DNA of 64,000 nt from contig CALQKH020000006.1 of the NCBI GenBank assembly GCA_943331105.2, positions 124,001 to 188,000 of the forward strand, read 5' to 3'. A program made the position numbers and the translations under genes. The notes beneath the pieces are model-generated. The model did no database searches, was not told the DNA's origin, and was given only the letters and a program-made list of their open reading frames with translations. This DNA is from Akkermansia muciniphila. Lineage in GTDB: Bacteria; Pseudomonadota; Gammaproteobacteria; Burkholderiales; Burkholderiaceae_C. Below, piece by piece: positions 14,724 through 24,005 of this stretch. How positions within the stretch are numbered: the first letter of the stretch is position 1; each line of letters begins with the position of its first letter.

Positions 14724-15986
14724 TCAGTTCACCAACACGGCACCCGAGGTCTTGTGGCTGGCCGTGTCCACCAACACCATCGCGCCCAAAATCCGCGATT
14801 GTGTGAAAGGCAGCGTTGCCAAGGGCTCTTGCAGGGTCAACATCACATGGCCGATGGCATTGGGGGGCAGTTCGGTGGCTTCTTCTTCGGCCAAGCTGTT
14901 GACGTTCAAGCGGTGCACCACGTTCTGCACTTTCACCTTGACCCATCGGTGACCGTGCAGTGCCCAGTAAAGGCGGCCTGCTACCAGGGGCTCGTCGTCC
15001 ATCCAAGCGATGGTGGTGCTGAGCTGGCGCTGGCCTTCGGGGCTGCCGTGTTCGGCCAAGAGCCAATCGCCACGCGAGACATCCACTTCGCGGTTGAGCA
15101 CGATGCCTGCGCTGTGGCCTGCGGCCTTATCCAGCGCTTGGCGGGTGGCGCTCAGCACTTGGGATACCACGGCGGTTTGGCCGCTCGGGAAGACCCTGAC
15201 GGTCTGGCCCGGCGCAATGCTGCCCGTGGCCACACGGCCCCAAAACACGCGGCGGCCTTGGGTGGTCACTGCGGAGTCATGGAATTTTTCGACCCATTGC
15301 ACCGGGAAGCTGAAGGCCACATCGGTCTCGGCGGGGGTGACCGGAAGGTCTTCGAGGATGCTGAGCAGGCTGGGGCCCGCGTAGCCGCACCAGTTGGTTT
15401 GCTCGGCGTTGTGGGTCTCTACCACGTTCCAGCCTTTCAGGGCCGACACCGGCACCATGGCCGCGATGCGAATGCCTGCGGCTTGAGCAAATTTTTCCAG
15501 AGCACCTGCGATATTTTTGTAAGCCGCTTGAGCATCGCCCACAGCATCGAGCTTGTTGATGGCGAACACGATGGACGGAACGCGCAGCAAGTTGACCAAG
15601 AGCGAATGGCGGCGTGTTTGAGGCAACAGTTGCAATTCGGGGTTGGCCCAGTCGAGCTTGATGGCATCGACCAGCACCACAGCCGCATCCGCACTCGATG
15701 CGGCCGTGACCATGTTGCGGGTGTACTGCTCATGGCCGGGCGCGTCGCCGATGATGAACTTGCGCGCTTCGGTATTGAAATAGCGATACGCCACATCAAT
15801 GGTGATGCCTTGCTCGCGTTCGGCGCTCAGGCCATCGGTCAGCAAGGCCAGGTCTGTTTCTCCTGAGCGCTGCACCCCGGCCAAGTGGTCTTGCAGCACG
15901 GCCTTGGTGTCCACCAACAAGCGGCCAATCAGCGTGCTCTTACCGTCGTCGACCGAACCGCAGGTGATGAATTTCAGTGCGTTCAT
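14724..15986 (-). CDS. cysN: Sulfate adenylyltransferase subunit 1 (GTPase)
   Basis: CysN is the GTP-hydrolysing subunit that drives APS formation by CysD. G-protein motifs are present: G1 GSVDDGKST, switch REQGITIDVAYRYF, G3 DAPGHEQY and G4 NKLD, followed by EF-Tu-like beta-barrel domains (FWGRVATGSIAPGQTVRVFPSG). The 420-residue length fits CysN without a fused CysC kinase. The start shares one base with the cysD stop (TAATG), so the subunits are coupled. No cysC is present, in line with direct APS reduction by the CysH here. Confidence 0.96.
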   Translation of the reverse strand: MNALKFITCGSVDDGKSTLIGRLLVDTKAVLQDHLAGVQRSGETDLALLTDGLSAEREQGITIDVAYRYFNTEARKFIIGDAPGHEQYTRNMVTAASSADAAVVLVDAIKLDWANPELQLLPQTRRHSLLVNLLRVPSIVFAINKLDAVGDAQAAYKNIAGALEKFAQAAGIRIAAMVPVSALKGWNVVETHNAEQTNWCGYAGPSLLSILEDLPVTPAETDVAFSFPVQWVEKFHDSAVTTQGRRVFWGRVATGSIAPGQTVRVFPSGQTAVVSQVLSATRQALDKAAGHSAGIVLNREVDVSRGDWLLAEHGSPEGQRQLSTTIAWMDDEPLVAGRLYWALHGHRWVKVKVQNVVHRLNVNSLAEEEATELPPNAIGHVMLTLQEPLATLPFTQSRILGAMVLVDTASHKTSGAVLVN

Positions 15987-16936
15987 TAAAAGTACCCGTC
16001 TTTCTTGCGCTTTTCCATGGAAGCATCGGAAGTCTTGTCGTCCATGCGCGTTGCGCCGCGCTCGCTCACATCGGCGGCCAGTGTTTCAATCACAATTTGC
16101 TCGGGGGTGGCGGCAGTGCTTAGCACCGGGCAGGTGCAGGTGATGTCGCCCACAGTGCGAAAACGCACCTTGCGCAGCACCACAGTCTCGCCGTCTTGGG
16201 CGGGTGTTAGCGGGGTGACCGGTACCAGCAGGCCCCGGCGGTCTAACACCTCGCGCTGGTGCGAGTAGTAGATGGAGGGCAGGGCCACTTTTTCTCGGGC
16301 AATGTATTGCCATACGTCCAATTCGGTCCAGTTGCTGATCGGGAACACGCGAAAGTGTTCCCCGGGCTGCAGTTTGTGGTTGAACAGCGTCCAAAGCTCC
16401 GGGCGCTGGGCCTTGGGCTGCCACTGGCCGAAGCTGTCGCGGTGCGAAAAGATGCGTTCTTTGGCGCGAGCCTTTTCTTCGTCACGACGCGCGCCGCCGA
16501 TCAGCGCGTCAAAGCCGAACTCTTCAATCGCTTCGAGCAGCGTGACCGACTGGTGCACGTTGCGGCTTTCGCCTGGGTGGGCCAGGCGCACTGTGCCGCG
16601 CTTCATCGAATCTTCGACGCTGCGCACGATCAGCTCTGCGCCCAGTTCCTTAGCACGGAAGTCACGGAAGTTGGTGACTTCTTGGAAGTTGTGGCCGGTG
16701 TCGATCATGAGCAACGGATAGGGAATGCGGCCGCTACCGGAGGGGCTGGTTTTTCCGCCAAAGGCTTTTTCGGCGCATTTGAGCATGACCAGCGAATCCT
16801 TACCACCCGAAAACAGCAGGGTGGGGCGCTCGAACGCGGCCGCCACTTCGCGCAGGATGAAGATGGTCTCTTCTTCCAATGCGTCCAGGTGTGCATTGCT
16901 CAGGGTGTTCAGTTCGGTGGTCGTTGTGGCGGCCAT
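15986..16936 (-). CDS. cysD: Sulfate adenylyltransferase subunit 2
   Basis: CysD transfers AMP from ATP to sulfate, forming adenosine 5'-phosphosulfate. The PP-loop SGGKDSLVMLKCAEKAF lies near residues 43-60, followed by the family blocks MIDTGHNFQEVTNFRD, GGARRDEEKARAKER, FRVFPISNWTELDVWQYI and TVGDITCTCPV. The 316-residue length is standard. It lies between cysH and cysN in one minus-strand unit with a gap of about 70 bp after cysH. Confidence 0.97.
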   Translation of the reverse strand: MAATTTTELNTLSNAHLDALEEETIFILREVAAAFERPTLLFSGGKDSLVMLKCAEKAFGGKTSPSGSGRIPYPLLMIDTGHNFQEVTNFRDFRAKELGAELIVRSVEDSMKRGTVRLAHPGESRNVHQSVTLLEAIEEFGFDALIGGARRDEEKARAKERIFSHRDSFGQWQPKAQRPELWTLFNHKLQPGEHFRVFPISNWTELDVWQYIAREKVALPSIYYSHQREVLDRRGLLVPVTPLTPAQDGETVVLRKVRFRTVGDITCTCPVLSTAATPEQIVIETLAADVSERGATRMDDKTSDASMEKRKKDGYF

Positions 16937-17008
16937 GGTTTTCTCTTATCTTCTTGTAGGCGTCCGCAGTGGGGGCTCCTACATCTCATTTGATCTGCGG
17001 TGTGTCTG

Positions 17009-17764
17009 TTATTTCTTGACGTGCAGTCCGCATTCCTTGGCTGCCTCGTCCTCCCACCACCAGCGCCCGGCGCGGAACTCTTCACCCACGCTGATGGCCC
17101 GAGTGCAAGGCGCGCAACCAATGCTCGGAAAAAATTGGTCGTGTAGCGGGTTGTAGTCCACCTTGTGGGTAGCGATGTAGTGCCACACGTCGCCCCAAGT
17201 CCAGCAGGCCAATGGGTTGAATTTGTAGAGTGACTTGGTGGCCACTTCACTTTCGTCCAACACAGGCACCTCGGCGCGGGCTGTCGACTGCTCCTGGCGT
17301 AAACCAGTGATCCAGGTTTTTTGGCCTTTCAGGGCTCGGGACAGCGGTTCCGTTTTTCGGATGGCACAGCAGGCTTTGCGCAGGTCGATGCTCTGGTAGA
17401 TGGCGTTCTGGCCTTGTTCGCGCACGAACTCGATGACCGATTGTTGAACGGGGCGGTACACCACGATGGGCGCACGCGAATGCGCTTGGGTGCGCTCAAG
17501 TAGCGCCAAAGTCTCGGTGTGCAGCGAACCGGTTTCGAGCACAAATACAGGAATGTCCAGCTGAAGGCTGTTGATGAGGTGGGTGATCACCATGTCTTCC
17601 GCCCCTAGGCTTGAAGCTTGCGTCACCGGAGCAAAATCGGCCGCAGCCCGGTGTAGCAGCGCCTGAGTTTCGGCCAGCTTGGCTGCAAATTGGGGGCTGG
17701 CCTTGGCGTGCAAATCCGTGGCTTTGGCACGGGCGTTGCGAGGGGACAAAAGGCTGGAAGTCAT
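17009..17764 (-). CDS. cysH: APS reductase (CysH, 4Fe-4S type)
   Basis: This 251-residue PP-loop reductase makes sulfite from activated sulfate. The paired cysteines C132-C133 (KACCAIRKTEPL) and C217-x2-C220 (IGCAPCTRAI) are the iron-sulfur ligands that mark APS-specific reductases and are absent from E. coli-type PAPS reductases. C245 in KECGLH is the catalytic cysteine. Other blocks are SSLGAEDMVITHLI, VLETGSLHTET and TGLRQEQSTAR. The start shares a base with the DUF934 stop (TGATG). The enzyme type agrees with the lack of cysC. Confidence 0.95.
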   Translation of the reverse strand: MTSSLLSPRNARAKATDLHAKASPQFAAKLAETQALLHRAAADFAPVTQASSLGAEDMVITHLINSLQLDIPVFVLETGSLHTETLALLERTQAHSRAPIVVYRPVQQSVIEFVREQGQNAIYQSIDLRKACCAIRKTEPLSRALKGQKTWITGLRQEQSTARAEVPVLDESEVATKSLYKFNPLACWTWGDVWHYIATHKVDYNPLHDQFFPSIGCAPCTRAISVGEEFRAGRWWWEDEAAKECGLHVKK

Positions 17765-18141
17765 CAGGTGTTCAGGGCGAAGGGTGGTTGCGTTGCGGCT
17801 GCCGAGCCTTGGTAGAACCCGGCAAAGCGGGCGAACTGGCGTTGCGCGGCTGAGGCGTCCACGCCCTCGCGCAGCACGGCCACGTCAAAACCGGTGCGTT
17901 GCATTTGTACCAACTGGTCGATCAGCACATCACCCGTGGCGCGCAATTCGCCCGCAAAGCCCAAGCGGCGGCGCAGCAAAAAGGCTTGGCTGTATGCCCG
18001 GCCATCGGTGAATTTGGGGAACTGCAAATCGATGCGCGTCACACCGCTCAGGTTGAGGGTGCGCGGGTCCACGTCGTTGGCCAGCAAGATCGAGGCTGGC
18101 GATTGGCCAGCAAGATGTTCGGGAGCGGTGAGGATCTTCAT
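17764..18141 (-). CDS. DUF934 family protein of the sulfate assimilation operon
   Basis: A 125-residue soluble protein of the DUF934 family (PF06073), which is found almost only next to cysI/cysH in proteobacteria. Conserved-looking features are IDLQFPKFTDGRAYSQAFLLRRRLGFAGELRA, given here only as its first and last blocks FPKFTDGRAYSQ and RLGFAGELRATGDVL, and the end QRFARFAGFYQGS-like FARFAGFYQGSA. No catalytic motif is evident. It sits 18 bp after cysI and overlaps cysH, so it is surely coexpressed. Its biochemical role is unknown; an accessory role in sulfite reduction is inferred from context. Confidence 0.9.
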   Translation of the reverse strand: MKILTAPEHLAGQSPASILLANDVDPRTLNLSGVTRIDLQFPKFTDGRAYSQAFLLRRRLGFAGELRATGDVLIDQLVQMQRTGFDVAVLREGVDASAAQRQFARFAGFYQGSAAATQPPFALNT

Positions 18142-18159
18142 GGTCAGTTTTCCCGGCCT

Positions 18160-19965
18160 TCAGGCGGTGGTTTCATAGCCGTGGTGACGAGCGGCGTTGG
18201 CCGCCGTCTTGAACGGGTCTTGCCCCACGCGGCGCAGGGTTTCAATGAAGTATTCGTGGCGTCCTTGCGCGGGCAAGCGCAGCGTTTTGTAGGTGTCCAA
18301 AACCGCTTCGATCACGTCGGGCACCTCAACCGACGAAAACGCTGGACCCACCACTTTGCCGGGGCCTGTGGGGCCGGACAGCGCTTTGCCATCTGAGCCA
18401 CCCAGCGTCACCTGGTACCACTCCTTCCCGTCCTTATCCACACCCAAAATGCCGATGTGGCCCGAGTGGTGGTGACCACAGGAGTTGATGCAGCCGCTGA
18501 TGTGAAAGTCGATGTGGCCCAGGTCGTTGAGTTCGTCCAGGTCTTGGTAGCGCTCAGTGATGGCGGCCGCCAAGGGCAGTGAACGGGCATTGGCCAAAGC
18601 GCAGTAGTCACCGCCGGGGCAGGCAATCATGTCGGTCAATAGGCCAATGTTGGGCTGGGCCAGACCGAGCGCTTTGGCTTCGCGCCATAGCGCATGCAGT
18701 TGGTCTAGGCGCACCCAAGGCAGCACCAGGTTTTGGCTGTGTGTCACGCGGGCTTCACCTGCGGAGTATTTGGACACCAAAGCGGCGGCGCCATCCAGCT
18801 GGTCGGCGGTGGCGTCGCCCGGCGCTTGGCCCGGACGCTTGAAAGACAGGGTCACGGCACGCAGCGCGGGGTTCTGGTGCGGTTGGATGTTTTGCGCCAT
18901 CCAGCGGGCAAAGGCGGGTGTTTGTGCTGCTTCGATGCTCACGTTGGCGCCAGCCTTGGCCGCCCAATCTGCGGAGTCGGATGGCAGGTCCAGGGCTGGC
19001 GCTGCAAAGCAAGCGGCCACGCGGTCAAATTCAGCTTGTGGGATGGTGTGCAAGCCGCCGTCTTTGACCAGAATGTCTTGGTACTCGGCTTCGACTTCTT
19101 CAAAGTAGCGCTGGCCCTTGGCTTTCACCAAAATTTTGATGCGCGCTTTGTAGATGTTGTCGCGGCGGCCCCAGCGGTTGTAGACGCGGATCACGGCCTC
19201 GAGGTAATTCATGATCTGGTTCCAGGGCAGGAAAGCGCGAATGACCGAGCCCACCATGGGGGTGCGCCCCATGCCGCCGCCCACTTGTACCTTGAAGCCC
19301 ACTTCGCCCGCGGCGTTTTTCACCATCTGAAGGCCCACGTCATGCCAGCCGATGGCGGCGCGGTCCTCCAAAGCGCCGGTGATGGCGATCTTGAACTTGC
19401 GTGGCAAAAAGGCAAATTCGGGGTGCAGCGTGCTCCACTGGCGGATCAGTTCGGCATAGGGCCTGGGGTCTACCACCTCGTCCACGGCCACTCCGGCCAA
19501 CTCGTCGGTGGTGGTGTTGCGGATGCAGTTGCCGCTGGTCTGAATGCCGTGCAGGTTCACGCTGGCCAAGAGGTCCATCACATCGGCCGATTTGGACAGG
19601 GGAATCCAGTTGAATTGAACGTTTTGGCGGGTGGTGAAGTGACCAACATGGGTGGTCAGTTTTGGGGCGGGTCCTGCAATTTTGTCCTGCATGGCTTGGG
19701 CCTGGGCCAACAGGGTGGGGTCAGGCGTGTCGTACTCGCGGGCAATTTGGGCCAGTACCTGCAACTGGTTGGCTGAGATCTCGCCATAAGGGACGGCCAC
19801 GCGCAGCATGGGTGCATAGCGCTGCACGTACCAGCCGTTTTGCAGGCGCAGGGGCTTGAACTCATCGGCGCTCAACTGACCGGCTTGAAAGCGCTCCAGC
19901 TGGTCGCGGTGCTGCGCTGCGCGAGCGCGCAAAAATTGTTTGTCAAATTGGGTGTACTGGTACAT
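18160..19965 (-). CDS. cysI: Sulfite reductase hemoprotein (CysI, siroheme/4Fe-4S)
   Basis: A 601-residue nitrite/sulfite reductase-fold enzyme that reduces sulfite to sulfide with six electrons. The siroheme/4Fe-4S signature is split as ACPGGDYC (C-x5-C) and SGCINSCGHHHSGHIG (C-x3-C) in the C-terminal half. The first ferredoxin-like half shows HFTTRQNVQFNW and GNCIRNTTTDELAG, matching a sulfite/nitrite reductase substrate site. There is no CysJ flavoprotein gene in the operon, so electrons probably come from ferredoxin; fdxA and a reductase follow the operon. It is the promoter-proximal gene. Confidence 0.94.
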   Translation of the reverse strand: MYQYTQFDKQFLRARAAQHRDQLERFQAGQLSADEFKPLRLQNGWYVQRYAPMLRVAVPYGEISANQLQVLAQIAREYDTPDPTLLAQAQAMQDKIAGPAPKLTTHVGHFTTRQNVQFNWIPLSKSADVMDLLASVNLHGIQTSGNCIRNTTTDELAGVAVDEVVDPRPYAELIRQWSTLHPEFAFLPRKFKIAITGALEDRAAIGWHDVGLQMVKNAAGEVGFKVQVGGGMGRTPMVGSVIRAFLPWNQIMNYLEAVIRVYNRWGRRDNIYKARIKILVKAKGQRYFEEVEAEYQDILVKDGGLHTIPQAEFDRVAACFAAPALDLPSDSADWAAKAGANVSIEAAQTPAFARWMAQNIQPHQNPALRAVTLSFKRPGQAPGDATADQLDGAAALVSKYSAGEARVTHSQNLVLPWVRLDQLHALWREAKALGLAQPNIGLLTDMIACPGGDYCALANARSLPLAAAITERYQDLDELNDLGHIDFHISGCINSCGHHHSGHIGILGVDKDGKEWYQVTLGGSDGKALSGPTGPGKVVGPAFSSVEVPDVIEAVLDTYKTLRLPAQGRHEYFIETLRRVGQDPFKTAANAARHHGYETTA

Positions 19966-20347
19966 GGGTCGTTGATTTGGAAAATCAGTGGGGACCGGCT
20001 GGATAAGCGGATCAACCCAACGGTTTCATGCTTTTCCCTGGATAAGTGAGCTTCTGAATGTAGACCTTGCTTATTCCAAAACAAACGACTTTTTAGTTTT
20101 GCATATATTCTTTAGTTGCATAAGAGCGTTGGTGATCCTCTGCAAAAGCACAGGTTCTGAGCGTCATGTGGATCTGTGTTCCCCTGATGCGAGAGTCAGG
20201 TGCGCCCACAGCTGGGTTGTTTCGGTCTATAATTGACCTGTTTTGCGACTTGCAGAACGCACGCCATTTGCTTTTCCGGCAGTTGGCGCAAGTCATTTAC
20301 CCGCTCAAATCCTTCACTGGAAGCCAGCGAAACAACAAGGAAACACC
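19966..20347. promoter_or_regulatory. Divergent control region between cysI and rpsO
   Basis: This gap holds no convincing gene. The part at 20041-20135 is much more AT-rich than its surroundings and lies 80-170 bases upstream of cysI. On the minus strand TTGTTT (20079-20084) and TACATT (20057-20062) with a 16-bp spacer could be a cysI promoter. The rest of the AT-rich block, with GGAATAAGC and GCAACTAAAGAATATATGC on the minus strand, would suit a LysR-type activator such as CysB. This is inferred from position only. The rpsO promoter lies at the other end. Confidence 0.45.
20228..20233 (+). promoter_or_regulatory. Candidate -10 box of rpsO
   Basis: A perfect TATAAT lies about 115 bases upstream of the rpsO start. 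No good -35 hexamer is found 17 bases further up, so the call rests on the -10 match and the position alone. Confidence 0.5.
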
Positions 20348-20614
20348 ATGATTGCATCCTCAATCAAGGCAGAGGTCGTCAAGGCCAATGCACGCGCTGC
20401 CAACGACACTGGGTCCCCAGAAGTCCAAGTGGCTTTGCTGACAGCCCGTATCAATGAGTTGACGCCCCACTTCAAAACACACGCCAAAGACCATCACGGT
20501 CGCCGTGGTCTGCTGCGCATGGTGAGCCGTCGCCGCAAACTGCTGGACTACCTCAAGTCCCGTGATGCTGACCGTTACGTTGCGTTGATCGCCAAACTTG
20601 GCTTGCGTAAGTAA
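20348..20614 (+). CDS. rpsO: 30S ribosomal protein S15
   Basis: An 88-residue S15 that binds 16S rRNA in the platform of the small subunit. Conserved sequences are [22 protein letters not shown], quoted in part as [14 protein letters not shown], then [20 protein letters not shown] and LLDYLKSRD. The ATG gives the standard length; longer in-frame extensions upstream are untranslated leader. The rpsO-pnp order is conserved across proteobacteria. A strong terminator follows the stop, so much of the rpsO transcript ends before pnp. Confidence 0.98.
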   Translation: MIASSIKAEVVKANARAANDTGSPEVQVALLTARINELTPHFKTHAKDHHGRRGLLRMVSRRRKLLDYLKSRDADRYVALIAKLGLRK

Positions 20615-20630
20615 CCGTCTATCCAGATGA

Positions 20631-20679
20631 AAAGCGCCTGAGTTAGTTCACTAGCTCAGGCGCTTTATTCTTTTTTTCT
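20631..20679 (+). terminator. Rho-independent terminator after rpsO
   Basis: A 12-bp perfect stem (AAAGCGCCTGAG with CTCAGGCGCTTT) and a 12-base loop are followed by ATTC and seven T. It lies 16 bp after the rpsO stop. Read-through into pnp may still occur, as in E. coli. Confidence 0.9.
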
Positions 20680-20712
20680 GTCGGAATTTGTCTCAAAGAA
20701 CCCGCGCTGTGT

Positions 20713-20759
20713 CATTCCACAAGGCTTTCATGCAAATGTTGGCAAGGTTTTGTGGAATG
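20713..20759 (+). promoter_or_regulatory. Inverted repeat in the pnp leader, possible PNPase autoregulatory hairpin
   Basis: CATTCCACAA (20713-20722) and TTGTGGAATG (20750-20759) are perfect 10-bp arms enclosing 27 bases, ending about 75 bases before the pnp ATG. In E. coli the pnp leader forms a long hairpin that RNase III cuts and PNPase then uses to repress its own translation. The same position and size make a similar role likely here, though the sequence is not the E. coli one. Confidence 0.6.
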
Positions 20760-20833
20760 GCATCGAGTTCAGAGCGTCAACTTCCAGGCCCTCGGCGCAG
20801 CCTCATGCGCTTTTGTTTTCAGGAGTTCTGAAC

Positions 20834-22939
20834 ATGTCCATTTTCAATAAAGTTACCAAAACATTCCAGTGGGGCCAGCACACGGTCAAGATGGAAACCG
20901 GCGAAGTCGCTCGCCAAGCCGGCGGCGCTGTGCTGCTCGACATGGACGGCACTGTGGTGCTGGCCACTGTCGTGGGCTCCAAGATCGCCAAGGCCGGTCA
21001 AGATTTTTTCCCGCTCACGGTCGATTACATCGAGAAGACCTATGCCGCAGGCAAGATCCCTGGCAGCTTCTTCAAGCGTGAAGCCAAGCCCAGCGAGCAT
21101 GAGACCCTGACCAGCCGTCTGATTGACCGCCCGATCCGTCCTCTGTTCCCAGAAGGTTTTTACAACGACGTGCATGTGGTCATCCACACCGTGTCTCTGA
21201 ACCCTGAAGTTGACGCCGACATCGCCGCAATGATCGCCGTGTCAGCCGCCTTGTCCATCTCGGGCATTCCGTTCAACGGCCCCATCGGTGCGGCCCGTGT
21301 GGGTTACATCAATGGTGAGTACGTTCTGAACCCCGGTCAGACCCAGCGCAAAGACAGCGTGATGGATCTGGTGGTGGCCGGTACTGAAGCCGCTGTGTTG
21401 ATGGTCGAATCCGAAGCCCTGCAACTGTCCGAAGAAATCATGTTGGGTGGTGTGGTGTACGGCCACACCCAATCGGCGATTGCCATCAACGCCATCCACG
21501 AGTTGGTGCGCGAAGCCGGCAAGCCTGTTTGGGACTGGCAAGCGCCTGCCCGCGACACGACTTTCGAAGCCAAGCTGGCTTCTTTGGCAGAAGAGAAGTT
21601 GCGCGCGGCCTACCAGATCCGCAACAAGCAAGCCCGCACACACGCTTGCCGCGAAGCCTACGCTTCGGTCAAAGTGGCTTTGGCTGAAGAGGGTGTGGCA
21701 TTTGACCCGGTCAAGCTTGACAACCTGTTGTTCGAAATCGAAGCGCGCATCGTGCGCAGCCAGATCCTGGCTGGTGAGCCCCGCATCGACGGCCGCGACA
21801 CACGCACTGTGCGCCCCATCGAAATCCGCAACAGCGTGCTGCCCCGCACCCACGGCTCGGCCTTGTTCACACGTGGCGAGACCCAGGCTTTGGTCATTAC
21901 CACCTTGGGCACCGAGCGCGACGCACAGCGCATTGACGCGTTGGCTGGCGAGTTCGAAGACCGCTTCATGTTCCACTACAACATGCCTCCCTTTGCCACT
22001 GGCGAAGTGGGCCGCATGGGCAGCACCAAGCGCCGTGAAATCGGCCACGGCCGTTTGGCCAAGCGTGCTTTGGCCGCGGTGTTGCCGAGCAAAGAAGAGT
22101 TTCCCTACACCGTGCGTGTGGTGTCCGAGATCACCGAATCGAACGGTTCTTCGTCCATGGCTTCGGTCTGCGGCGGTTGCTTGTCGATGATGGACGCTGG
22201 TGTGCCGATGAAAGCCCACGTGGCCGGTATCGCCATGGGCTTGATCAAGGAAGACAACCGCTTTGCGGTGTTGACCGACATCTTGGGTGACGAAGATCAC
22301 TTGGGCGACATGGACTTCAAAGTGGCCGGCACCACCCACGGCATCACTGCACTGCAGATGGACATCAAGATCCAGGGCATCACCAAAGAGATCATGCAAG
22401 TCGCTTTGGCCCAAGCCAAAGAAGCCCGCATGCACATTCTGGGCAAGATGCAAGAAGCGATGAGCCAAGCCAACACCGAGGTGTCTGATTTCGCACCCAA
22501 GCTCTTCACCATGAAGATCAACCCAGAGAAAATCCGTGACGTGATCGGCAAGGGCGGCGCAACCATTCGCGCCTTGACCGAAGAGACCGGTTGCCAGATC
22601 AACATTTCTGAAGACGGCACGATCACCATCGCTGCAACCGACGGCGAGAAGGCCGAAATTGCCAAGAAGCGCATCGAGCAGATCACGGCCGAAGTCGAAA
22701 TCGGCAAGGTCTACGAAGGTCCAGTCACCAAGATCCTGGACTTCGGCGCTTTGATCAACCTGTTGCCCGGCAAAGACGGTTTGCTGCACATCAGCCAGAT
22801 CGCCCACGAGCGCGTTGAGAAAGTCACCGACTACCTCAGCGAAGGCCAGATCGTCAAAGTCAAGGTCATGGAAACCGACGAAAAAGGCCGCATCAAGTTG
22901 TCGATGAAGGCTTTGTTGGACCGTCCTGCACAGGCCTAA
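20834..22939 (+). CDS. pnp: Polyribonucleotide nucleotidyltransferase (PNPase)
   Basis: PNPase degrades RNA 3' to 5' with phosphate and is part of the degradosome. The 701 residues show two RNase PH domains (first with [20 protein letters not shown], second with [28 protein letters not shown] and [16 protein letters not shown]), an alpha-helical linker, a KH domain ([19 protein letters not shown]) and an S1 domain ([20 protein letters not shown] to [10 protein letters not shown]). AGGAG lies 8 bases before the ATG used. Upstream is a hairpin-forming leader after the rpsO terminator. Confidence 0.98.
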   Translation: MSIFNKVTKTFQWGQHTVKMETGEVARQAGGAVLLDMDGTVVLATVVGSKIAKAGQDFFPLTVDYIEKTYAAGKIPGSFFKREAKPSEHETLTSRLIDRPIRPLFPEGFYNDVHVVIHTVSLNPEVDADIAAMIAVSAALSISGIPFNGPIGAARVGYINGEYVLNPGQTQRKDSVMDLVVAGTEAAVLMVESEALQLSEEIMLGGVVYGHTQSAIAINAIHELVREAGKPVWDWQAPARDTTFEAKLASLAEEKLRAAYQIRNKQARTHACREAYASVKVALAEEGVAFDPVKLDNLLFEIEARIVRSQILAGEPRIDGRDTRTVRPIEIRNSVLPRTHGSALFTRGETQALVITTLGTERDAQRIDALAGEFEDRFMFHYNMPPFATGEVGRMGSTKRREIGHGRLAKRALAAVLPSKEEFPYTVRVVSEITESNGSSSMASVCGGCLSMMDAGVPMKAHVAGIAMGLIKEDNRFAVLTDILGDEDHLGDMDFKVAGTTHGITALQMDIKIQGITKEIMQVALAQAKEARMHILGKMQEAMSQANTEVSDFAPKLFTMKINPEKIRDVIGKGGATIRALTEETGCQINISEDGTITIAATDGEKAEIAKKRIEQITAEVEIGKVYEGPVTKILDFGALINLLPGKDGLLHISQIAHERVEKVTDYLSEGQIVKVKVMETDEKGRIKLSMKALLDRPAQA

Positions 22940-22994
22940 ATGGCGCTTTGGTTTCGGGTGGTCAATGGCTGCTCGAAACCCGCGTTGATTCACC

Positions 22995-24005
22995 ATGAAC
23001 GTCATTGAAATCCAAAGCTTCGGCGCCCCTGCGGTGCTGGTGCCCGGCACCCGTCCTGAGCCCATGGCCGGGGCAGGCGAGTTGCTCATTCGCGTCTCGG
23101 CCAGCGGCATCAACCGCCCCGATGTGCTGCAGCGCACCGGCAACTATCCTGTGCCACCGGGTGCGTCGGATATTCCGGGCCTCGAGGTGTCAGGCGTGGT
23201 GGTGTCTGGCGATGCCGCCGCCATGGCCCAAGCGGGTTTGGCTGTGGGCGACCGCGTGTGCGCGCTGGTGGCCGGTGGTGGTTATGCGCAGCTGTGCGTG
23301 GCCCCTGTGGCCCAATGTTTGCCAGTGCCCAAGGGCCTGACGGACACCGAAGCCGCTTCGCTCCCCGAGACCTTCTTCACCGTGTGGAGCAATGTGTTTG
23401 ACCGCGGGCGCTTGCAAGCGGGCGAGACCTTGTTGATCCAGGGGGGTACCAGTGGCATCGGCGTCACAGCCATCCAGATGGCCAAAGCAGCCGGTGCGAC
23501 GGTGATCGTGACGGCGGGCTCAGACGCCAAATGCCAAGCCTGCTTGGATTTGGGTGCAGACCACGCCATCAACTACAAAACCACCGATTTCGTGGCCGAG
23601 GCGAAGCGCCTGACTGGCGGCGTGGGTGTGAATGTGATTTTGGACATGGTCGCGGGTGATTATGTGGCCCGCGAAGTGGAGACTTTGGCAGAGGATGGCC
23701 GTTTGGTCATCATTGCTGTGCAAGGTGGCATCAAGAGCGAGATCAATGCCGGCTTGGTATTGCGCCGCCGCTTGACCATCACAGGCTCTACGCTGCGGCC
23801 TCGTCCTGTGGCCTTCAAGGCGGCCATTGCCCAGTCCTTGCGTCATACCGTGTGGCCTTGGATTGAGTCAGGCCGCATCAAGCCGGTCATTCACAGCGTG
23901 TTTGGCGCGATGGATGCGGCTGGTGATCTGCCATCGGGTGCGGCCCAAGCCCATGCCCTGATGGAGAGCAACCAGCACATCGGTAAATTGGTGGTGACCT
24001 GGTGA
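22995..24005 (+). CDS. NAD(P)H quinone oxidoreductase, PIG3-like medium-chain reductase
   Basis: A 336-residue zinc-free medium-chain dehydrogenase/reductase of the quinone oxidoreductase type, closest in pattern to PIG3/TP53I3. It has ASGINRPDVLQRTGNYPVPPG, the GLEVSG block, FFTVWSNVFDRGRL, the NAD(P) motif IQGGTSGIGVTAIQMAKAAG, LDLGADHAINYKT and LVVTW at the end. The family reduces quinones with NADPH in one-electron steps and protects against redox stress. Its stop overlaps the tpiA start, so it is in one unit with tpiA; pnp lies about 55 bp upstream. Confidence 0.9.
   Translation: MNVIEIQSFGAPAVLVPGTRPEPMAGAGELLIRVSASGINRPDVLQRTGNYPVPPGASDIPGLEVSGVVVSGDAAAMAQAGLAVGDRVCALVAGGGYAQLCVAPVAQCLPVPKGLTDTEAASLPETFFTVWSNVFDRGRLQAGETLLIQGGTSGIGVTAIQMAKAAGATVIVTAGSDAKCQACLDLGADHAINYKTTDFVAEAKRLTGGVGVNVILDMVAGDYVAREVETLAEDGRLVIIAVQGGIKSEINAGLVLRRRLTITGSTLRPRPVAFKAAIAQSLRHTVWPWIESGRIKPVIHSVFGAMDAAGDLPSGAAQAHALMESNQHIGKLVVTW

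Noticed and set aside
21242-23143. Long open frame antisense to pnp (about 630 codons)
   Set aside because: It is a mirror of GC-biased codons; the pnp frame carries all family motifs, and the antisense product has no recognisable domain.
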